A stretch of 64,000 bases of DNA from Epiperipatus broadwayi (GCA_028023455.1 JAQFVV010006216.1:501001-565000); one strand, 5' to 3'. Shown: positions 1 to 13,499, counted from the first letter of the stretch. The notes: generated by a model not told the origin, from the letters alone. Numbers and translations: made by a program.

Positions 1-179
1 CATAATTTTTTAAAAATATATTTCTATAACACCACACTTCTTAAAGTAATATCCTCCTTCAGTAATATGAGAGATCTGATGATACAAATTAGCAATTTTA
101 GTGCTTATGATTAGAATAATACCTATTTATTAATGGAACTACCATTTTAATATTAAAGCATACTAATTTATGATCTATC

Positions 180-1090
180 CAAGATCTTGTGAGTCTTATG
201 CAATCTGAACTTCTGATGTATTCTGAATCCTAACAATAATGTAATATGTTAAATGGCATTGTTTTGAGCATGAATGTATCAATGTTCCTTTAGAGTGAAT
301 TTTCTTCCTAATTAACATGCTTTTGATAGTCAATCCATGTGTTGAGCATAAATTTAATAATAACAAACCATTAGAATTTATAACACTAATATTAATCCAA
401 TAATTTTTGACCAAGTCTGCCAACATATGCATTAACATATCCGTGAAGAAAAAAATTGATCATATACTGATATCTAACAAAGATTAAAAGTTTTACTTCT
501 TTGAATTCTCTTAATTTATTGTTAGAGCATAGGCACTGATAAAATGAGTTATAGTACCTTTATGCAAGGTGTATGTTAGGATCATTAATCCTTCATTAAT
601 GCAATGAGGAATTCCAATAAAGAAGATACTAAATTAGATTTTACAGCAAATTGAACACCATACTTTCTTTTACCACTGATTGACCTCTGCCTTCCCAAAA
701 AAATGTATATCCATTCATCTGTTCTAATAAACTTCCTTCTTCTGGGAGACAATTTTCACTAAAAGAAGCTATATCAATTTTGAAACTTGACATTTCTTTA
801 GCTGTAAGTGCATATCTCTTGACTAGTCATGAAGAATTTGCATTAAGTAAAGTTTCCACATTCCATGTATTTACATTTAGAAAAAAAAATTATATGTGTG
901 TACTTATCTTTAGCACTATCATTGCCATTTACTACACCACCACTATTAATATTATTATTAATATTATTATTATTTCTACTGCTGGAATGTAATCTACCAG
1001 GTGTGACACCCTAGCCAGACTATAAGAGACAGGCATAACCATTTACTAGGCTTTGCTATTTCCATGGTAGGCAGGGGATCCTTAAATAGG
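180..1090 (-). pseudogene. decayed LINE, AP-endonuclease region
   Basis: Read on the minus strand, this is the start of a non-LTR retrotransposon endonuclease of the type often labelled craniofacial development protein 2-like in databases. At about 830-700 the frame reads KIDIASFSENCLPEEGSL then YTFFWEGRG, where the SE corresponds to the SET/SEN catalytic motif and the Tyr-Phe-Trp block is typical of this family. At 438-196 a second open piece carries NSNGLLLLNLCSTHGLTI and later YYIIVRIQ, the stretch just before the SDH box of these enzymes. Between the pieces the frame is broken by stops and shifts, and the usual GDFNAR box is damaged. The 5' limit near 1090 is a guess, based on GC-richer sequence that looks like the leader of the same element. 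No RT domain follows to the left, so the copy is truncated at the window edge or by decay. The family is distinct from the RTE copies below. Confidence 0.7.
944..974. repeat. (ATT)n microsatellite
   Basis: A short run of ATT units lies inside the upstream part of the decayed LINE; it is simple sequence with no coding meaning. Confidence 0.8.
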
Positions 1091-2089
1091 ACTGTTTAAA
1101 GATAAATATTTGCCTGCCAAAATTTCATGTCTTACTTAAATTTACCCCCCCAAACTGTTTCATTAGTGACACTACTGCCTCAAGAAAATAAAATTTAAGA
1201 ACTGCCAGCCTACAAACCTGTCACTATCATTTCCCTCTTAATTCTTGTGCTAAAAAAAAGAAGAAAAAAGAATATTGGAGACTGAAATATTGCACATATA
1301 GTTAAAAAATGGAAAGTTGTGACCCAATCATACAAATCCCATTATTACAATTATTATAATGAGTTTTCAAATGGGATGAGAAGTTCATGACAACTGGGAA
1401 CTACAATAACTTAAGTGATTCAAAGAAGGGGGGGCATAAAATTCTGTTTGTATTGAAAACAGTACTTATCCTTTGATGAATCATCATCCTAGCCTACAAG
1501 TCAGCATGAGCTCTTGATTGGGCACTGTTTATTTGATATTCACAGGTGGTCTTTATATCTAAAATCTATGACACTATCCACCAAGTGTAGAGCCCACTAG
1601 TAGTCTGAGTACAGCACCTGACTGTGGCTAAAGTATAATTATTATATAACTCAAATTATCTGCCTAAAAGCAAATAGAATAATTAGATGATAAAGCTACA
1701 TTATACACATCATGGTCAATGAAGATTTATTGATTACAGTTCTTTCACAATTTATTCTTGTACATAAACTTTAGAGTTACAACTTAAGTCTTAGTAAGTA
1801 TACTATATCAATATACATTTTATTAAAATAATCTGTTTAAGACAACTAACTGATAAGCTAATACACAGTACAGAAAAAACTTAGACTTATTGAAAATATA
1901 GCTAAGCACTGCTTTTTGATAAATTCAAATGATTGAATAACTCCAGTCAAAAGTTTTTGTAATTAATTTTGATGATTTAATCTGGCAGATTACATAATAC
2001 CCTTCATTAAAATTCCTTCCAGTTATTGAGTTGGCAAAATATTGGATTAAATCATCATCAGTAGTATTCTGACCTATGGATAGATACAG
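1091..2089. other. unassigned AT-rich interval
   Basis: No coding frame, RNA gene or element end can be recognised here. A few GC-richer words around 1490-1630 may be leftovers of a mobile element, but no domain is readable. Confidence 0.5.
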
Positions 2090-4745
2090 AGAGAAATCAC
2101 ATCACTAATTCATCCATTTTTCCAATCCATTCTCTTCATTGCCCAGCTTTTCAATTCTGTGTAATTCTTCCCACTTTTTATATCATAGAGCAATACCAAT
2201 CTTTTTCATTCTTTTTTTTGTTTCCACTCACCATTTTCTCCAAAACATCTTTCATTAATTATACTTTCTTTTTAATATATGTCCAATCTAATTTTCTTTT
2301 TGTTTTCTTAATTTCCTCAATCAATCTTTTTTTTTCATTTATTATTTTCAAAACTTCATTTGTTATTTTATTCACCCAACTGAATTTTCCATTCTTCGCC
2401 CTGACCACAACTCAAAAGCTTCCAATCTGTTTCTAATTTTATTATTCATTATTCATGATTTACAATCATACAATAGCACACTCCACATATAGCATTTAAT
2501 TTTTTTTTTTAAATTTCTCATCAAAGGTTCACAAAATATTTTCTTTCTTTTAAAAATTGTCTCCTTCACCAATGCTATTCTTCTTTTAATTTCATCTTCA
2601 CTTCTTCCATTCTCACTCAAACAATTACTCAATTATCCAATTGCATTTACCTGTTAAACTAAGTTATCATGAATTTCAATTTGTAATCTTTTTACACATC
2701 TCCCTATCCATAAACACTCAGTCTTCTCAACATTAATTTTATTCCATATTCCATACCCTCTTTTTCCAGTTGAGTCATCATATTATGAAGACACTTGTTA
2801 TAAAAGCTGTATCATCTGCAAATATTATTCTACCTCCACCATTTGCTTCTCCACAGTCTAAATAATTATTTAAATGTCTTCTTAATAAATATTAAAAAGA
2901 ACAGATGATATACTGCATTCTTGCCTAACTTCTCTTTCTATATTCTTTTCATCAGGCTCATTAGTCTCCAGTCAAATTTTAATCTGTTGTCTAATATACA
3001 TAATTTAAATTAACCTTTTTTCCCAAATACTCTTTTATTTTTCAAGATAGTCATAAGTTTATTCTAGTTTATTTTATAAAATGCTTTTTCCAAATCCACA
3101 AAACGTACTAATTTCTTTACCTTTTCTAATATATCTTCTATTTTTCTAGCAACACTAATCGCATCTCTTGTACTTTTTTTTCTTTGTAAACCAAACTGTT
3201 CTTTTCCAATACATTATTCTCCTGTCTCACATATTCATTGAGTTAAAATCCTCAATAAAACTATATATTTATTGTTTTGTACTCTTCACATTTAATAGCT
3301 TTCTTTTTTTATCAAATGGCATCATTATAGTTCTTTAAAAAAACCTTCAGGCCAAACCCCATTATTATATATCAAATTGAAAATTCCAATTATTTTCTTC
3401 ATAGTATTTCTGCCATTGCTTTCAAAAATTCTATTGGCATTGCATCAAATCCAACAGCTTTACCATAATTCATTGGTGCAATCAACTTTATTACTTTGTC
3501 TATCAATATGTCCATAACTTTATTATATTCGTTTATAAATAGTCACTGAAGATATTCTTTTCATTTCAATATATTCTTATTTACAATTTCTCTTATTAAC
3601 CATGTTGTTTTCTCCCAAGTGACATTTCTAATTGTATCAAATACCAGATCATATATTTTCATCTGTTGAAGCATTTCTTTATCTCTATATTCTTGAACCA
3701 ATAATTTTTCTATTGTTAAATCTATTTCTCTTTTTAAATCATTATTAATTTTTGTCTATGTCTTTTGCTCTTCCTCAGTATTGACATTCTTTCATCTTCT
3801 CCATATTTCCATCTTTTTCAACATACTTTCCATTATCCAAGGTCATTTAGCTTTCTTTAACTAAATAGTGAGTTATTCATTTTTTGTTGTTTTGAATAAT
3901 TATTCTTTAATTCTACAACAAAATTTATCAGAACTATTAATATATTCACATATTAAATCTAATTTTTCTTTCTCCATGTCTCTCAATTTATCTATTTTCC
4001 ATCTTACATATTTTTATCCCTTTTTATTATTTTTAAACTAAACGTTAATTTAGTCATAATCAAATTATGACCTGAGTTTATATCAGTGCCAGGAAAATCA
4101 TGTGAATTTTTAATAGCATTATTGTATCTATTCTGAACTAATATATAATCAATTTGATAATGTTCTCTATAATTGGACCTGTCAAGGTATGCAATCTTCT
4201 TATATGGTTTTAAAGCAAATGTTTGCAATTACAAACTCATTCTCCTTATATAATTGTACAAGCTGGCTACCTCCTTAATTTTTTTTGCCAATACCATAAT
4301 TTTCGACAGTTTACCTTTCCTATTATTTCCCCACAACAGTATTCTAATCACTCAATAGCAATATACATGTATTGTTTCCCTCACCTTGGAAATTTTCTTT
4401 TATTTTTCATATTTTTTTTATCAATTTCAATATCATCATGACTAGTAGTCTGCATATATACTTGCAAAAGTACCAAATTCCTAGAATTTGCCATTATTTT
4501 TATCATCAGCTCATTGTCCATACATTCCACCTTGGCCACACTATTCCAAATTTTCTTTCCAACAGCAACACCAACGATGGTCCTCCCCAACTGAATAAGA
4601 TAACATTTTCACTACTTACTTCTTCACAATCCTCCCACTTTATTCTACAATATCATTATTTATACACATCTCTCCTTTCGAATATTCCAAATTCTAGCTC
4701 TTATCAATGTTCTGGATGGCATAGAACCCATGCCCTAAAATCCAG
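2090..4745 (-). pseudogene. decayed non-LTR retrotransposon (endonuclease plus RT), second LINE family
   Basis: The minus strand holds a whole but broken LINE polyprotein. Endonuclease: about 4590-4381 reads GRTIVGVAVGKKIWNSV, then NLVLLQVYMQTTSHDDIEI (matching the VYxPT box); 4228-4004 reads QIDYILVQNRYNNAIKNS, then GTDINSGHNL, where SGH stands for the catalytic SDH. RT: about 3480-3420 GKAVGFDAMPI (motif 1), 3120-3070 VRFVDLEKAF (motif A), about 2940-2890 VREVRQ-type block EREVRQECSISSVLFNIY (motif B), and about 2835-2805 RIIFADDTAF (catalytic FADD). A thumb-like segment with KINVEKTECLWIG lies at 2740-2680, and an SENGRSEDEIKRRI block at about 2620-2580. These lie in several frames with many stops, so the copy is dead. 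Gene order and motif wording differ from the RTE copies: the FADDTAF and KTECLWIG segments are of the CR1/L2/I-like style. The clade is not certain. The 3' end near 2090 shows no clear tail. Confidence 0.8.
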
Positions 4746-5771
4746 TCCAGGTTGTATCAAATGCAGATTTTACTTAAAGAATAAGTAATAAAAGTTAATT
4801 AAATTTACATTTTTAAATAATTAAAAACATTTTACTGAAAATAAATAGAATACTTCTTAAATGTTATCACTATTGCATTCAATATTTGTTATAGAATTTT
4901 CAGAAGCTCTGCAATAATAAACATTTGTATAATAAAAAGAAAGTAGCTAGTCAAAATAATTGTCTATATTTTTTTATTACAAACCTATATTGAGAAACGA
5001 ATTTCTTATTTAACAAAGTTTGTAATAACTGTTTATAAGATGATATAACTCTTAGTGATCATTTATAACAATCTGATTCAGCAAACTTGTAAATAAAATA
5101 ACATCTAAAAATTATATGAAAGATTATTTAACAAACAAAAAGCAAAATTGGCTATAACAAATGATTATATAATACTAAATTTTTACCGGTTTTCTATATA
5201 ATCAATACTATATATATATAAATGAGCATAATAAATAAAAAAACAGTTTATGAATTACTGATTATTACATTTTTATTAAAAAGACCAGTTTATGAATTAT
5301 TGATTATTACATTTTTTTATTTTGTAACAAAATATATATAAATCATCAATAAATATATATGACCTTGGAAATATGGGATATAATCACAATAAAATCATAA
5401 ACACCATAAAGAGATTCTATAACAAAATAAGACATTGTGATGTAGAAAGCATTTGTTTAAATCTCTCATTTAGTTGATGATAATAAGTTTATATTTAAAA
5501 TGTATGTATAGTGAAAGAAAGTAGTCTGAATTTTTATGTTGGATATAGATGATAATCTTATAACTTTGAATGTGAGTCATGTTATAAATCTATAAACCTG
5601 TTTAATGACATTAATATCTGACGCAATATTTATATACATAAATATTTCCTATAGTATAGTGTATATGTGTTTCATGTAGAATTCAAAAATAAAATCCAAA
5701 TAAACTCTACTTTGCATTATGTGTGTTTAATGCCTATTATATATATATATATAGGCTGCAGAAAGGAGTTT
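4746..5771. other. unassigned AT-rich interval
   Basis: Plain AT-rich sequence with short (TA)n runs near 5208 and 5735. The only structure is a 42-bp-period direct duplication of about 31 bases (5244-5274 and 5286-5316, beginning CAGTTTATGAATTA). Confidence 0.5.
5244..5316. repeat. short tandem duplication, about 31 bp, period 42
   Basis: Two near-identical stretches beginning CAGTTTATGAATTA and ending in GATTATTACATTTTT lie 42 bp apart, with one C/T difference. It looks like local slippage duplication. Confidence 0.75.
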
Positions 5772-6241
5772 GCTATTAACTGAAAGGAGACCCTTTGATT
5801 CCTCTTTGAGGCCTTAAAGGAACTGAGCAGGGCAAATTCCTAATGTCCACTCCATACGTTCTTGTCATTGCAGCTGTTATTACTATGTGATTATTCATAT
5901 AGTATACGAACATGGAGTGACTGCTCACCAACATGCATTAGCCAGCGTGGAAAGTTTATTGGCTTTTTACATCCGAGTTTAAAAATATTTTTTCCAATAT
6001 ATACAATCATGACAAACAAAAATAAATCATGGACCTTATTCCCAGAAGGCAGTAAAGTCACCAACAAAGGCAGCGGTTGGTGGCTGAAGGTGGAGGGAGC
6101 TAAGAATACCCTGATTGTGGATTCAGGATGCCAGTTGATGAGGACTTTTTTATTTAGGTATTTACAACTACAGATCACTTTCAAGTGAAGGATGATTGTA
6201 AGAGTTAGAAGAAGAACTGTCTTATATTAAATGGGACAATA

Positions 6242-6991
6242 TTGTACTTTGTGAAGTTAGAAGAAAAGGTGAAAAAAACAATTGATTTAAAAAGTGGACA
6301 TATACTCTACTATAAAGGCACAAATATTAGAAATACAAGTGGAGTAGGATTCATTAAAAATAAAAAATGTAAGAATAACATTGTGGAGATTTATGGTGTA
6401 TCAGACAGAGTGGCAATATTAGTTTACAACTTAAAAGCAGATACTAAATGCAGATAATTCAGGTTTATGCCCCAACAAGTTCTCATAGTGATGAAGTTAT
6501 AGAAGATTTTTATATGGATGTACAAAAGGCTTTTGATCAGAGTAAACAACATTTTAAACTTGTTATAAAAGACTTTAATGCTAGAATTGGTAAACAAATG
6601 AAAGATCAAAATGCTGTAGGTAATTTTGGTTATGGTAATAGAAATGAGAGAGGACATAGACTTGTGGAGTTTGCAGAAAAAGGAAATTTTTATATTATAA
6701 ATTCTTTTTTTGAAAAAAAATGTTAAAAGGAAATGGACATGGAAGCATCCAAATGAAGGTACATCAGAATTGGATTATATTTTGACAAACAGAAAATACA
6801 TATTTCAAGATTGTAATAATCTTAATAAATTTAACACAGGAAGTGATCACCAATTAGTAACATGTAAGATGCATGTTAATGCAAAACTAGAGAGACAAAA
6901 ATTATTAAGAAAAACAATATTTACAGTTGATATTTCTAATCGTCAGAAACACTCTAACGAATTTAAATTAGAACTTGCAAATATGTTTTAA
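6242..6991 (+). pseudogene. RTE copy A endonuclease domain, broken into three frames
   Basis: This part would encode the apurinic-like endonuclease that nicks the target. Three overlapping open pieces (6242-6457, 6448-6726, 6710-6991) carry, in order: DNIVLCEVRRKGE (degraded SExR box) and LYYKGTNIRNTSGVGFIKN; then IIQVYAPTSSHSDE (the YAPT box) and DFNARIGKQMKDQ (the GDFNAR box, with the Gly changed to Lys); then ELDYILTNRKYIFQD and TGSDHQLVTCKM, where SDH is the catalytic pair and is intact. Two frameshifts separate the pieces, the second in an (A/T)-rich run near 6710-6725. Copies B and D keep MGDF at the second box, so the Lys is a change private to copy A. Expression as one protein is not possible. 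Confidence 0.85.
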
Positions 6992-7021
6992 GTATTAGTA
7001 GATTTTGAACATGATTCAGAT

Positions 7022-8967
7022 TTGAATGACATTAATAGGAAAATAAGTGATACAATTTTAAAAACTGCAACAAAGATAGCTGGTAGAAAAAAGCAGCAAT
7101 TGGCCAACAAAATTTCTACTGAGACTAAAAAATTTATGAAGAAAGGAAGGAATATGAGGATATACAACAATGATGCATTAAAAAAGATTGAATATCTCAA
7201 ATTTTGTAAAATGGTGTGGAAAAGAGTTGAAAATGATATAGGAAAGTATAATTGTGAACTAGCAAGGAAAGCTGTAGAAGAGAATAAAAGGCTAAAGAGT
7301 GTAAAACAACATTTTGGTATTGGTACAAAATTTATATCTGCAATAAGAAAAAAAGATGGCATTATTAGTAAAAAGAGAGATGGCATCATGAAATGTGTAG
7401 AAGACTTCTATCAAGAATTATATAGTAATAAATAACAAGTGCCTCCTGTACCTATTATATCTTCCAAATTGCCCAGAATTTTGAATGAGGAAGTGAGACA
7501 TGCAATTAAATTTATAAAAAAAGACAAGGCTCCAGGTAATGATGGAATTATAAATGATATATTAAAAGAAACAGTTGAAGAAATATAATTTTTTTTAGCA
7601 AAGTTATATACCAAATGTCTAAATGATAAAGATGTACCAGATGACTGGAAGAATGCAGTATTAATATTAATATTTAAAAACAAGTGATAAAGAAGATATT
7701 AGAAATTACAGACCTATCAGTCTTTTATCAGTTTTATACAAAATTGTTATTAAGATAATGACAACTTGTCTACAGAAAATAGTGGATTTCCACCAACCAG
7801 GAGAACAATATGGATTTAAAAGTGGTTTTAGTACAGTATATCATATCCAGGTATTGTGAGAAATTGTAGAAAACACAAATGAATATGAGTTGCCATTATG
7901 CTTAGGATTTGTAGACCATGAAAAGGCATTTGATTCTATAAACATTTCAGTGATTAAAGTATTGGATCATCAAGGTGTTAATCCAGGATATTGTCATATT
8001 TTAAAGAATATTTATAAAAATGCAACAGCAACAATTAGATTACATAATGATAGTAGGAAAATCATCATTGAAAAGGGTGTAAGACAAGGTGACTCTATAT
8101 CTTCAAAAATTTTTACAGTAGTACTGCAAGAAGTTTTTTGTGGATTAAAATGGGAAGCTATAGGAGTGAAAGTAAATGGAGATTATTTAAGTTATTTAGA
8201 TTTTGCAGCTGATGTAGTTGTTTTTGCAAATAATGCTTTAGAGCTACATGAAATGTTGCAGGAGTTCTCAGATGAAAGTAGGAAAGTAGGACTAAAGATA
8301 AATGTTAGAAAGTCTAAAGTAATGTTTAATAGATTTTTTCAAAATATGAAAATAAAGATTGATTATGATGAGTTAGAAGACATTAACAGTTTCAAATACC
8401 TTGGTCAGATTTTTAATACAGATAGAAATGTAATGGATGAAATTAATCATAGAATTAAACTTGGTTGGAGTGCTTTTGGTAGAAATAACTTGATACTAAC
8501 AGGAAATATGCCTATGTGTTTGAAAAGGAAGGTTTTTAATAAATGTGTTTTGCCAGGTCTTATTTATGGATCTGAGACTTGGACACTTAATAAAAGAGCA
8601 ATACAAAACCTTCAGACCACTCAAAGAAGTATAGAGAGATGCATATTGGGAGTAACAAGAAGGAATCAAAAACGCAATGTATAAGTAAGAGAACAAACAG
8701 GTGTTACTGACTTCATTAAAAAAATTGAAAGACTTAAGTGGAGTTGGGCTGGACATATTGTTAGAAGAGATGATAATAGATGGACAATTTAAATTTTAAC
8801 CTGAATTCCAAGACAATGTAAAAGACCTATAATGAGACCACATGTGAGATGGATGGATAAATTAAGAAAGTGTGCAGGGGTGATGTGGAGAAGAGAAGCT
8901 AAAGATAGAAAAAGATGGATTGAACTTGGAGAGATCTTCATCCTGCAGTGGATTGATAATTATTGAT
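7022..8967 (+). pseudogene. RTE copy A linker and reverse transcriptase, stops plus FADD to FAAD
   Basis: The linker (7022-7435) is lysine-rich, with NDALKKIEYLKFCKMVWKR and SAIRKKDGIISKKRDGI, as in the other RTE copies. The RT follows: DKAPGNDGI (motif 1) near 7530-7550, NYRPISLLSVLYK near 7705-7740, GEQYGFKSGFST near 7800-7835, LGFVDHEKAFDSIN (motif A) at 7905-7945, EKGVRQGDSISSKIFT (motif B) at 8070-8118 and DFAADVVVFANNA at about 8200-8235. The catalytic F-A-D-D of motif C reads F-A-A-D. The thumb (INVRKSKVMFN, YLGQIFNTD) and the C-terminal SETWTLNKRAI segment are present up to 8684, after which a stop interrupts. Stops and shifts between 7440 and 7890 also break the frame. With an Asp of the active site replaced, this copy could not have polymerised DNA. 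Confidence 0.85.
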
Positions 8968-9027
8968 GATGATGATGATGATGATATATATAATATAAAT
9001 AAAATATCTGTTAATTAAAACAAAATT

Positions 9028-9168
<141 letters not shown>

Positions 9169-9547
9169 TTAATGAAAATAAATTTTTAAAAACAGTCTTT
9201 AAATCTGCATAAGTATTTTCAGTTAATTTCTTAAACCTACCTCATCTGCCATTAAATTAAAATATATATATATATATATAAAGCTGAAGCAAACGTCATC
9301 AATTCAAATCCCATGAATCTCATATTTTAATCTTAGCAGCTTGTTTATTTATTAAATGCATTTTATTCCTTTTATAAAAATCGCCTTCTTAATTTTTCTT
9401 TTATTATGGTTTCTCTATACATTAAGAATTTTCACACTTTCAAAATCAAATTTAAATTTATATTTACGTCTTTATTCATGATTAAAGAAAACAGAAGCAC
9501 TCATTAAATCACCATTATTCTTACTTTTTATGTGGTTATATAACAAT

Positions 9548-9799
9548 TCATGCTCTTTTACTGCACTGTGATTCACCTATATATAATAACATACAGTCCC
9601 AAAAAATTTGATATATAATATTACTTTTCTGCTTGACAGGTATGACATTTTTAGAATTATTGACTAATTTATTAACATTGTTTGGAACATAGAATGATAC
9701 ATTTAACATGTTCTTATATATATATATATATTGTGCTCCGCGGATTTGTATGTTCACGTAACAAGATCTAGCATCTAGGCAAAAGTACCTTGACTCCAA
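9548..9799 (-). pseudogene. Penelope-like GIY-YIG endonuclease fragment
   Basis: The minus strand reads VIPVKQKSNIIYQIFWDCM, then LLYIGESQCSKRA near its end. This matches the N-terminal half of the GIY-YIG endonuclease of PLEs: a basic run, then an x-IIY-x-I strand (the GIY part), a cysteine-containing turn and a YIGES strand (the YIG part), with a following Arg. The usual second Cys of the CxC turn is missing. No RT domain is readable upstream (to the right), and sequence to the left does not continue the endonuclease. It is an isolated scrap, not a functional gene. A (TA)n run lies inside the frame at about 9716-9730. Confidence 0.6.
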
Positions 9800-12660
9800 T
9801 CATGTGCAAGATACACAGGTCAGGAACACTCATGAACTCTGCCCTATTTGCCTATTTCCCAGATCTATAACATTATGAGCAACAATCCTGATAACATCAA
9901 TTAATTTACTTCTCACCCGCTGGCATCAATCATCGGAGACACAAAAAGATTCTAGGCTAAGCTTATGATAGAATAACTTAATAACTAGCTATATTTTATG
10001 AGCAATGAAGGCTCGTGACCTAGCACATTAATTATGTATTGAGCGGAGATCATCTAGTCATATTTGAGCATAAGTAATAACTTAATATTTTAACTGAACG
10101 AAAAGAAAGCAGTGGTTTGAGTTTGATATATATATTTAAGATTTATTAATAACAAAATTATGTCGGGTTATTTAGCCGACATTAGCCTCATGAGTATTAT
10201 ATATATATATGTGTGTGTTTTATTCATATTTAATGATAACATTATAATTGCGGCTATGCCAATAATATATATATATATGTGTGTGTGTGTGATTAAATGA
10301 ATTAGCACTACTAGAATACATTTTTGGAATACTATTACACCCCCAGAGATGAAAAGAGCATTTACTTAATTTAAGCAATAATAATTTCATAAGCAGATAT
10401 TACACTTGGTTACATTCAATATTATGATTAATTTGAGTTATAGATAATTAATGTGTGGGATGGGTAATGAATAATTATATAAACAATACTAAATCTATCG
10501 CATTAATATTATATTAAACTAATAGAAATATGTCTGTTTAAAGAAATCATTTCATTATGGCTTATGAATACTTCTGGGTGACTAATAAGACACTGAAAGG
10601 TGGTGTGTGCATGGCGGTTGATTGGGATGGTCCAATTATGAATCCTGGGGTGTACTTCATGAATTCTAAAAACGAAGTTGACCGATTTCCTCTGCAAATG
10701 TAGGCAGGGTGGTTTCGATGAACGAAAGAGTCCAAGATTCCCTGGAATGAGATACAGGTGAATCATGGATGACAAAGAGTGGTCGACAATGACTTTATTG
10801 GGCTGGTTTCCCAGATCACTCCCTATATAAAGTATGCACATAAGACCAAGGATGTCTCCAGGGTGGATTTACAGCCTGGTTTAAGGACATAGAGAATGAT
10901 GATGGGGCCCGACTTCATGGATGCCTCCATGAGAGAAAGAAGCACAAACATATATGTAACAAAATGCCTTTATGCATGTAACGCTTAATGATATAATATA
11001 AATATAATTCTAAAGATTAAAGATTATCGAAACATATTTATTGCCCATAAATTATGAAATATTCGGCGTAATGACATGGCTTCACTAAGCAAACATGGAT
11101 AATTATTATACTTAAATATAAAGCTAAGATCTTAAGGACCCCCTCCCCCTTACATTATGTTACTTAATATTATTCATTACTTTTTACACATTTAATAAAT
11201 CTCAATTTTGGTTAATCAATGCCCTTGTGAAAATATATAAATTATTACAAAATAAGTGGGTGGTGGTAATAGCTAAGATGGGTTTTATATATATAATATA
11301 ATTTAAGAATAAAAGATAGCGCATTATTTAGGAAGGAGAATGTGAAAAAGAGATGTCAAATCTGTTTTCTACAGTAAACATGAAAAATATAATTAGTTTA
11401 TTTATCTAAAATTGCGAGCACTTGGGCAAGTCAAATAAGACTTGTTTTGATCAAATTATAAATTATTTACCCAGTAAATGATGGGTGGGGAAACAAAAAT
11501 GAATTATATGCTGGTGATTTTAGAATACTATTGGCATTTATTTTAATGTATACATACATAAATGTAAATGAAAATTGTTTGCCGCTTGGAAATAAAAGAA
11601 AAGAAAAACATTATATAGGAGGCTTAATATAGATTAGTTATATAGAGTTATAGAATACATATTTGAAGACATTTAAAATAGGTGATTAAAATATAAATAT
11701 TACAGAGAAGGCAGGATTTAATAATTATAAGCGGTCAAAGTTCTTTTACCTTGATTATTTGGAAGAACGATTTCATTAGGAGTCAGTCCATCGGTATTGT
11801 TTCACTAGATCTAGGGTAGCATTATTAATTTGAGAGATAGCATTTCACTTTCACTGGAAAAATATCTAAAGTTCATTAGTACGGGATGCAGAGCTTCGTT
11901 CATAGGAACAGCATATTAGAGCAGAGGGACAAGGCAAAATTTCCTACTCATGACACATTGAGTGAGAATTAAAACTGGCTTGGAATATGTATAGCAACTT
12001 AGTTATTTAATGGTCTCCTCCCTTGTGGATTCAAATCCAGCAGTATTTATACTTTTATTTTGAAGCTGTAACTTAGCAACTACTGCTGGACCTGAGGCAG
12101 TTTAAGCACTTAAGTTTCATTTGGAATAGTTTGACCGGATACTCTTATCTAGTAAGTTTGTTATAAGTTTCTCGAACGATTGTTTTAAAATATATCTTAT
12201 GATTTTAAAACAAGCTAGCGTGGACAATTTCCACTAATGGGTTTATTTTATTATTACCAATTTGTAATCTTTTACTTTAATCTAAGGGGTCTTCCGGGTA
12301 ATTGTTTTTCGAGAGACTTTTTAACAAGATTGCATAATTTCTGGCTACAAAATTATATATGAAAAATAATAAGTTTCATATATAATACCTTATATATATA
12401 ATATAACTATTAATACATTTGCAATCTCCTACACTGAAATATATAGATATTTATTATTTACGCCCGCATACACATGAGAATATTATTATTAAATAAAATA
12501 TTTTTAAATTAAAAAACATATGTTTACATTATTTATGTTATAATACTGAGCAAAGAAATATATATATATATTATTAGCTATGTATATACGTGCATAAAGG
12601 CGGGTTTGAATACAGTTAGGTGGTAGGAGATTAGATGTGGGCTGTGAAGCAGGATCTGAG
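9800..12660. other. unassigned interval with patches of higher GC
   Basis: This stretch is less AT-rich than its surroundings, especially 9780-9960 and 10560-10920, but no protein domain is recognisable in six frames. The open frame at 10509-10841 (minus) has no recognisable motif. A purine run, read on the minus strand near 11133-11152, resembles a polypurine tract, but no matching LTR ends were found. It may be remains of a non-coding mobile element. Confidence 0.4.
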
Positions 12661-12677
12661 CATCAGATCATCTGCTT

Positions 12678-12679
<2 letters not shown>

Positions 12680-12709
<30 letters not shown>
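12680..12709. repeat. (TA)n tract
   Basis: Simple (TA)n directly precedes the short repeat at 12717. Confidence 0.9.
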
Positions 12710-12711
<2 letters not shown>

Positions 12712-12716
12712 ATTAG

Positions 12717-12874
12717 TTTCCAACCAGTAACCACCTAAACATTCACAGTAAATATAGCAACCAATATTTCTAACTGCTGTCAAGGTATATATATATATAA
12801 TTAGATTCTAACCAGTAACCACCTAAACATTAACAGTAAATATAGTAACCAATATTTCCCACTGCTGTCAAGGC
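12717..12874 (+). repeat. two copies of a 68-70 bp (TA)n-flanked repeat, period 88
   Basis: Two similar units (12717-12785 and 12804-12874) share CAGTAACCACCTAAACATT, then ACAGTAAATATAG, CAATATTTC and CTGCTGTCAAGG. Each is preceded by a (TA)n run. A third copy lies inverted at 27938-28003, again between (TA)n tracts. It has no coding capacity and looks like a short interspersed or satellite-like unit tied to (TA)n. Confidence 0.85.
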
Positions 12875-13474
<600 letters not shown>

Positions 13475-13499
13475 AGAATTTGCAAGATTATATATATAT

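Larger units (their letters stand above)
5772..8985 (+). mobile_element. RTE-type non-LTR retrotransposon, copy A
   Basis: A near full-length RTE-type LINE on the plus strand. The 5' region (5772-6185) matches the 5' region of copy B (38707-38200, minus), which supports 5772 or a little upstream as the start. The coding part runs endonuclease (6180-6990), linker (7020-7435) and RT (about 7480-8750). The C-terminal part, WAGHIVRRDDNRWTI at about 8745-8790, ends near 8965 with a Glu-rich ILQWID segment. The element ends in (TGA)n at 8964-8985, the microsatellite-like tail typical of RTE elements. (TA)-rich sequence on both sides prevents a safe target-duplication call. The RT active site is mutated and several frames are broken, so this copy is inactive. 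Confidence 0.85.

Noticed and set aside
4372-4788. 138-codon plus-strand frame
   Set aside because: It is the antisense of the LINE endonuclease read on the minus strand (GVAVGKKIWNSV and the VYMQTTSHDD box).
6988-7389. 133-codon minus-strand frame rich in Phe, Leu and Ser, resembling a membrane protein
   Set aside because: Antisense of the lysine-rich RTE linker; the hydrophobic look is the complement of Lys/Asn codons.
10509-10841. 110-codon open frame on the minus strand
   Set aside because: It contains no recognisable domain and no flanking gene structure; a frame of this length is plausible by chance in the GC-richer patch.
11133-11152. Polypurine-tract-like run (minus strand) suggesting an LTR element at 9.8-12.6 kb
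   Set aside because: No pair of LTRs, primer-binding site or gag/pol motif could be found around it.
12024-12041. TGGATTCAAATCCAG, resembling a tRNA T-arm or B box
   Set aside because: No acceptor stem, D-arm or A box at the correct distance, and no cloverleaf can be drawn.
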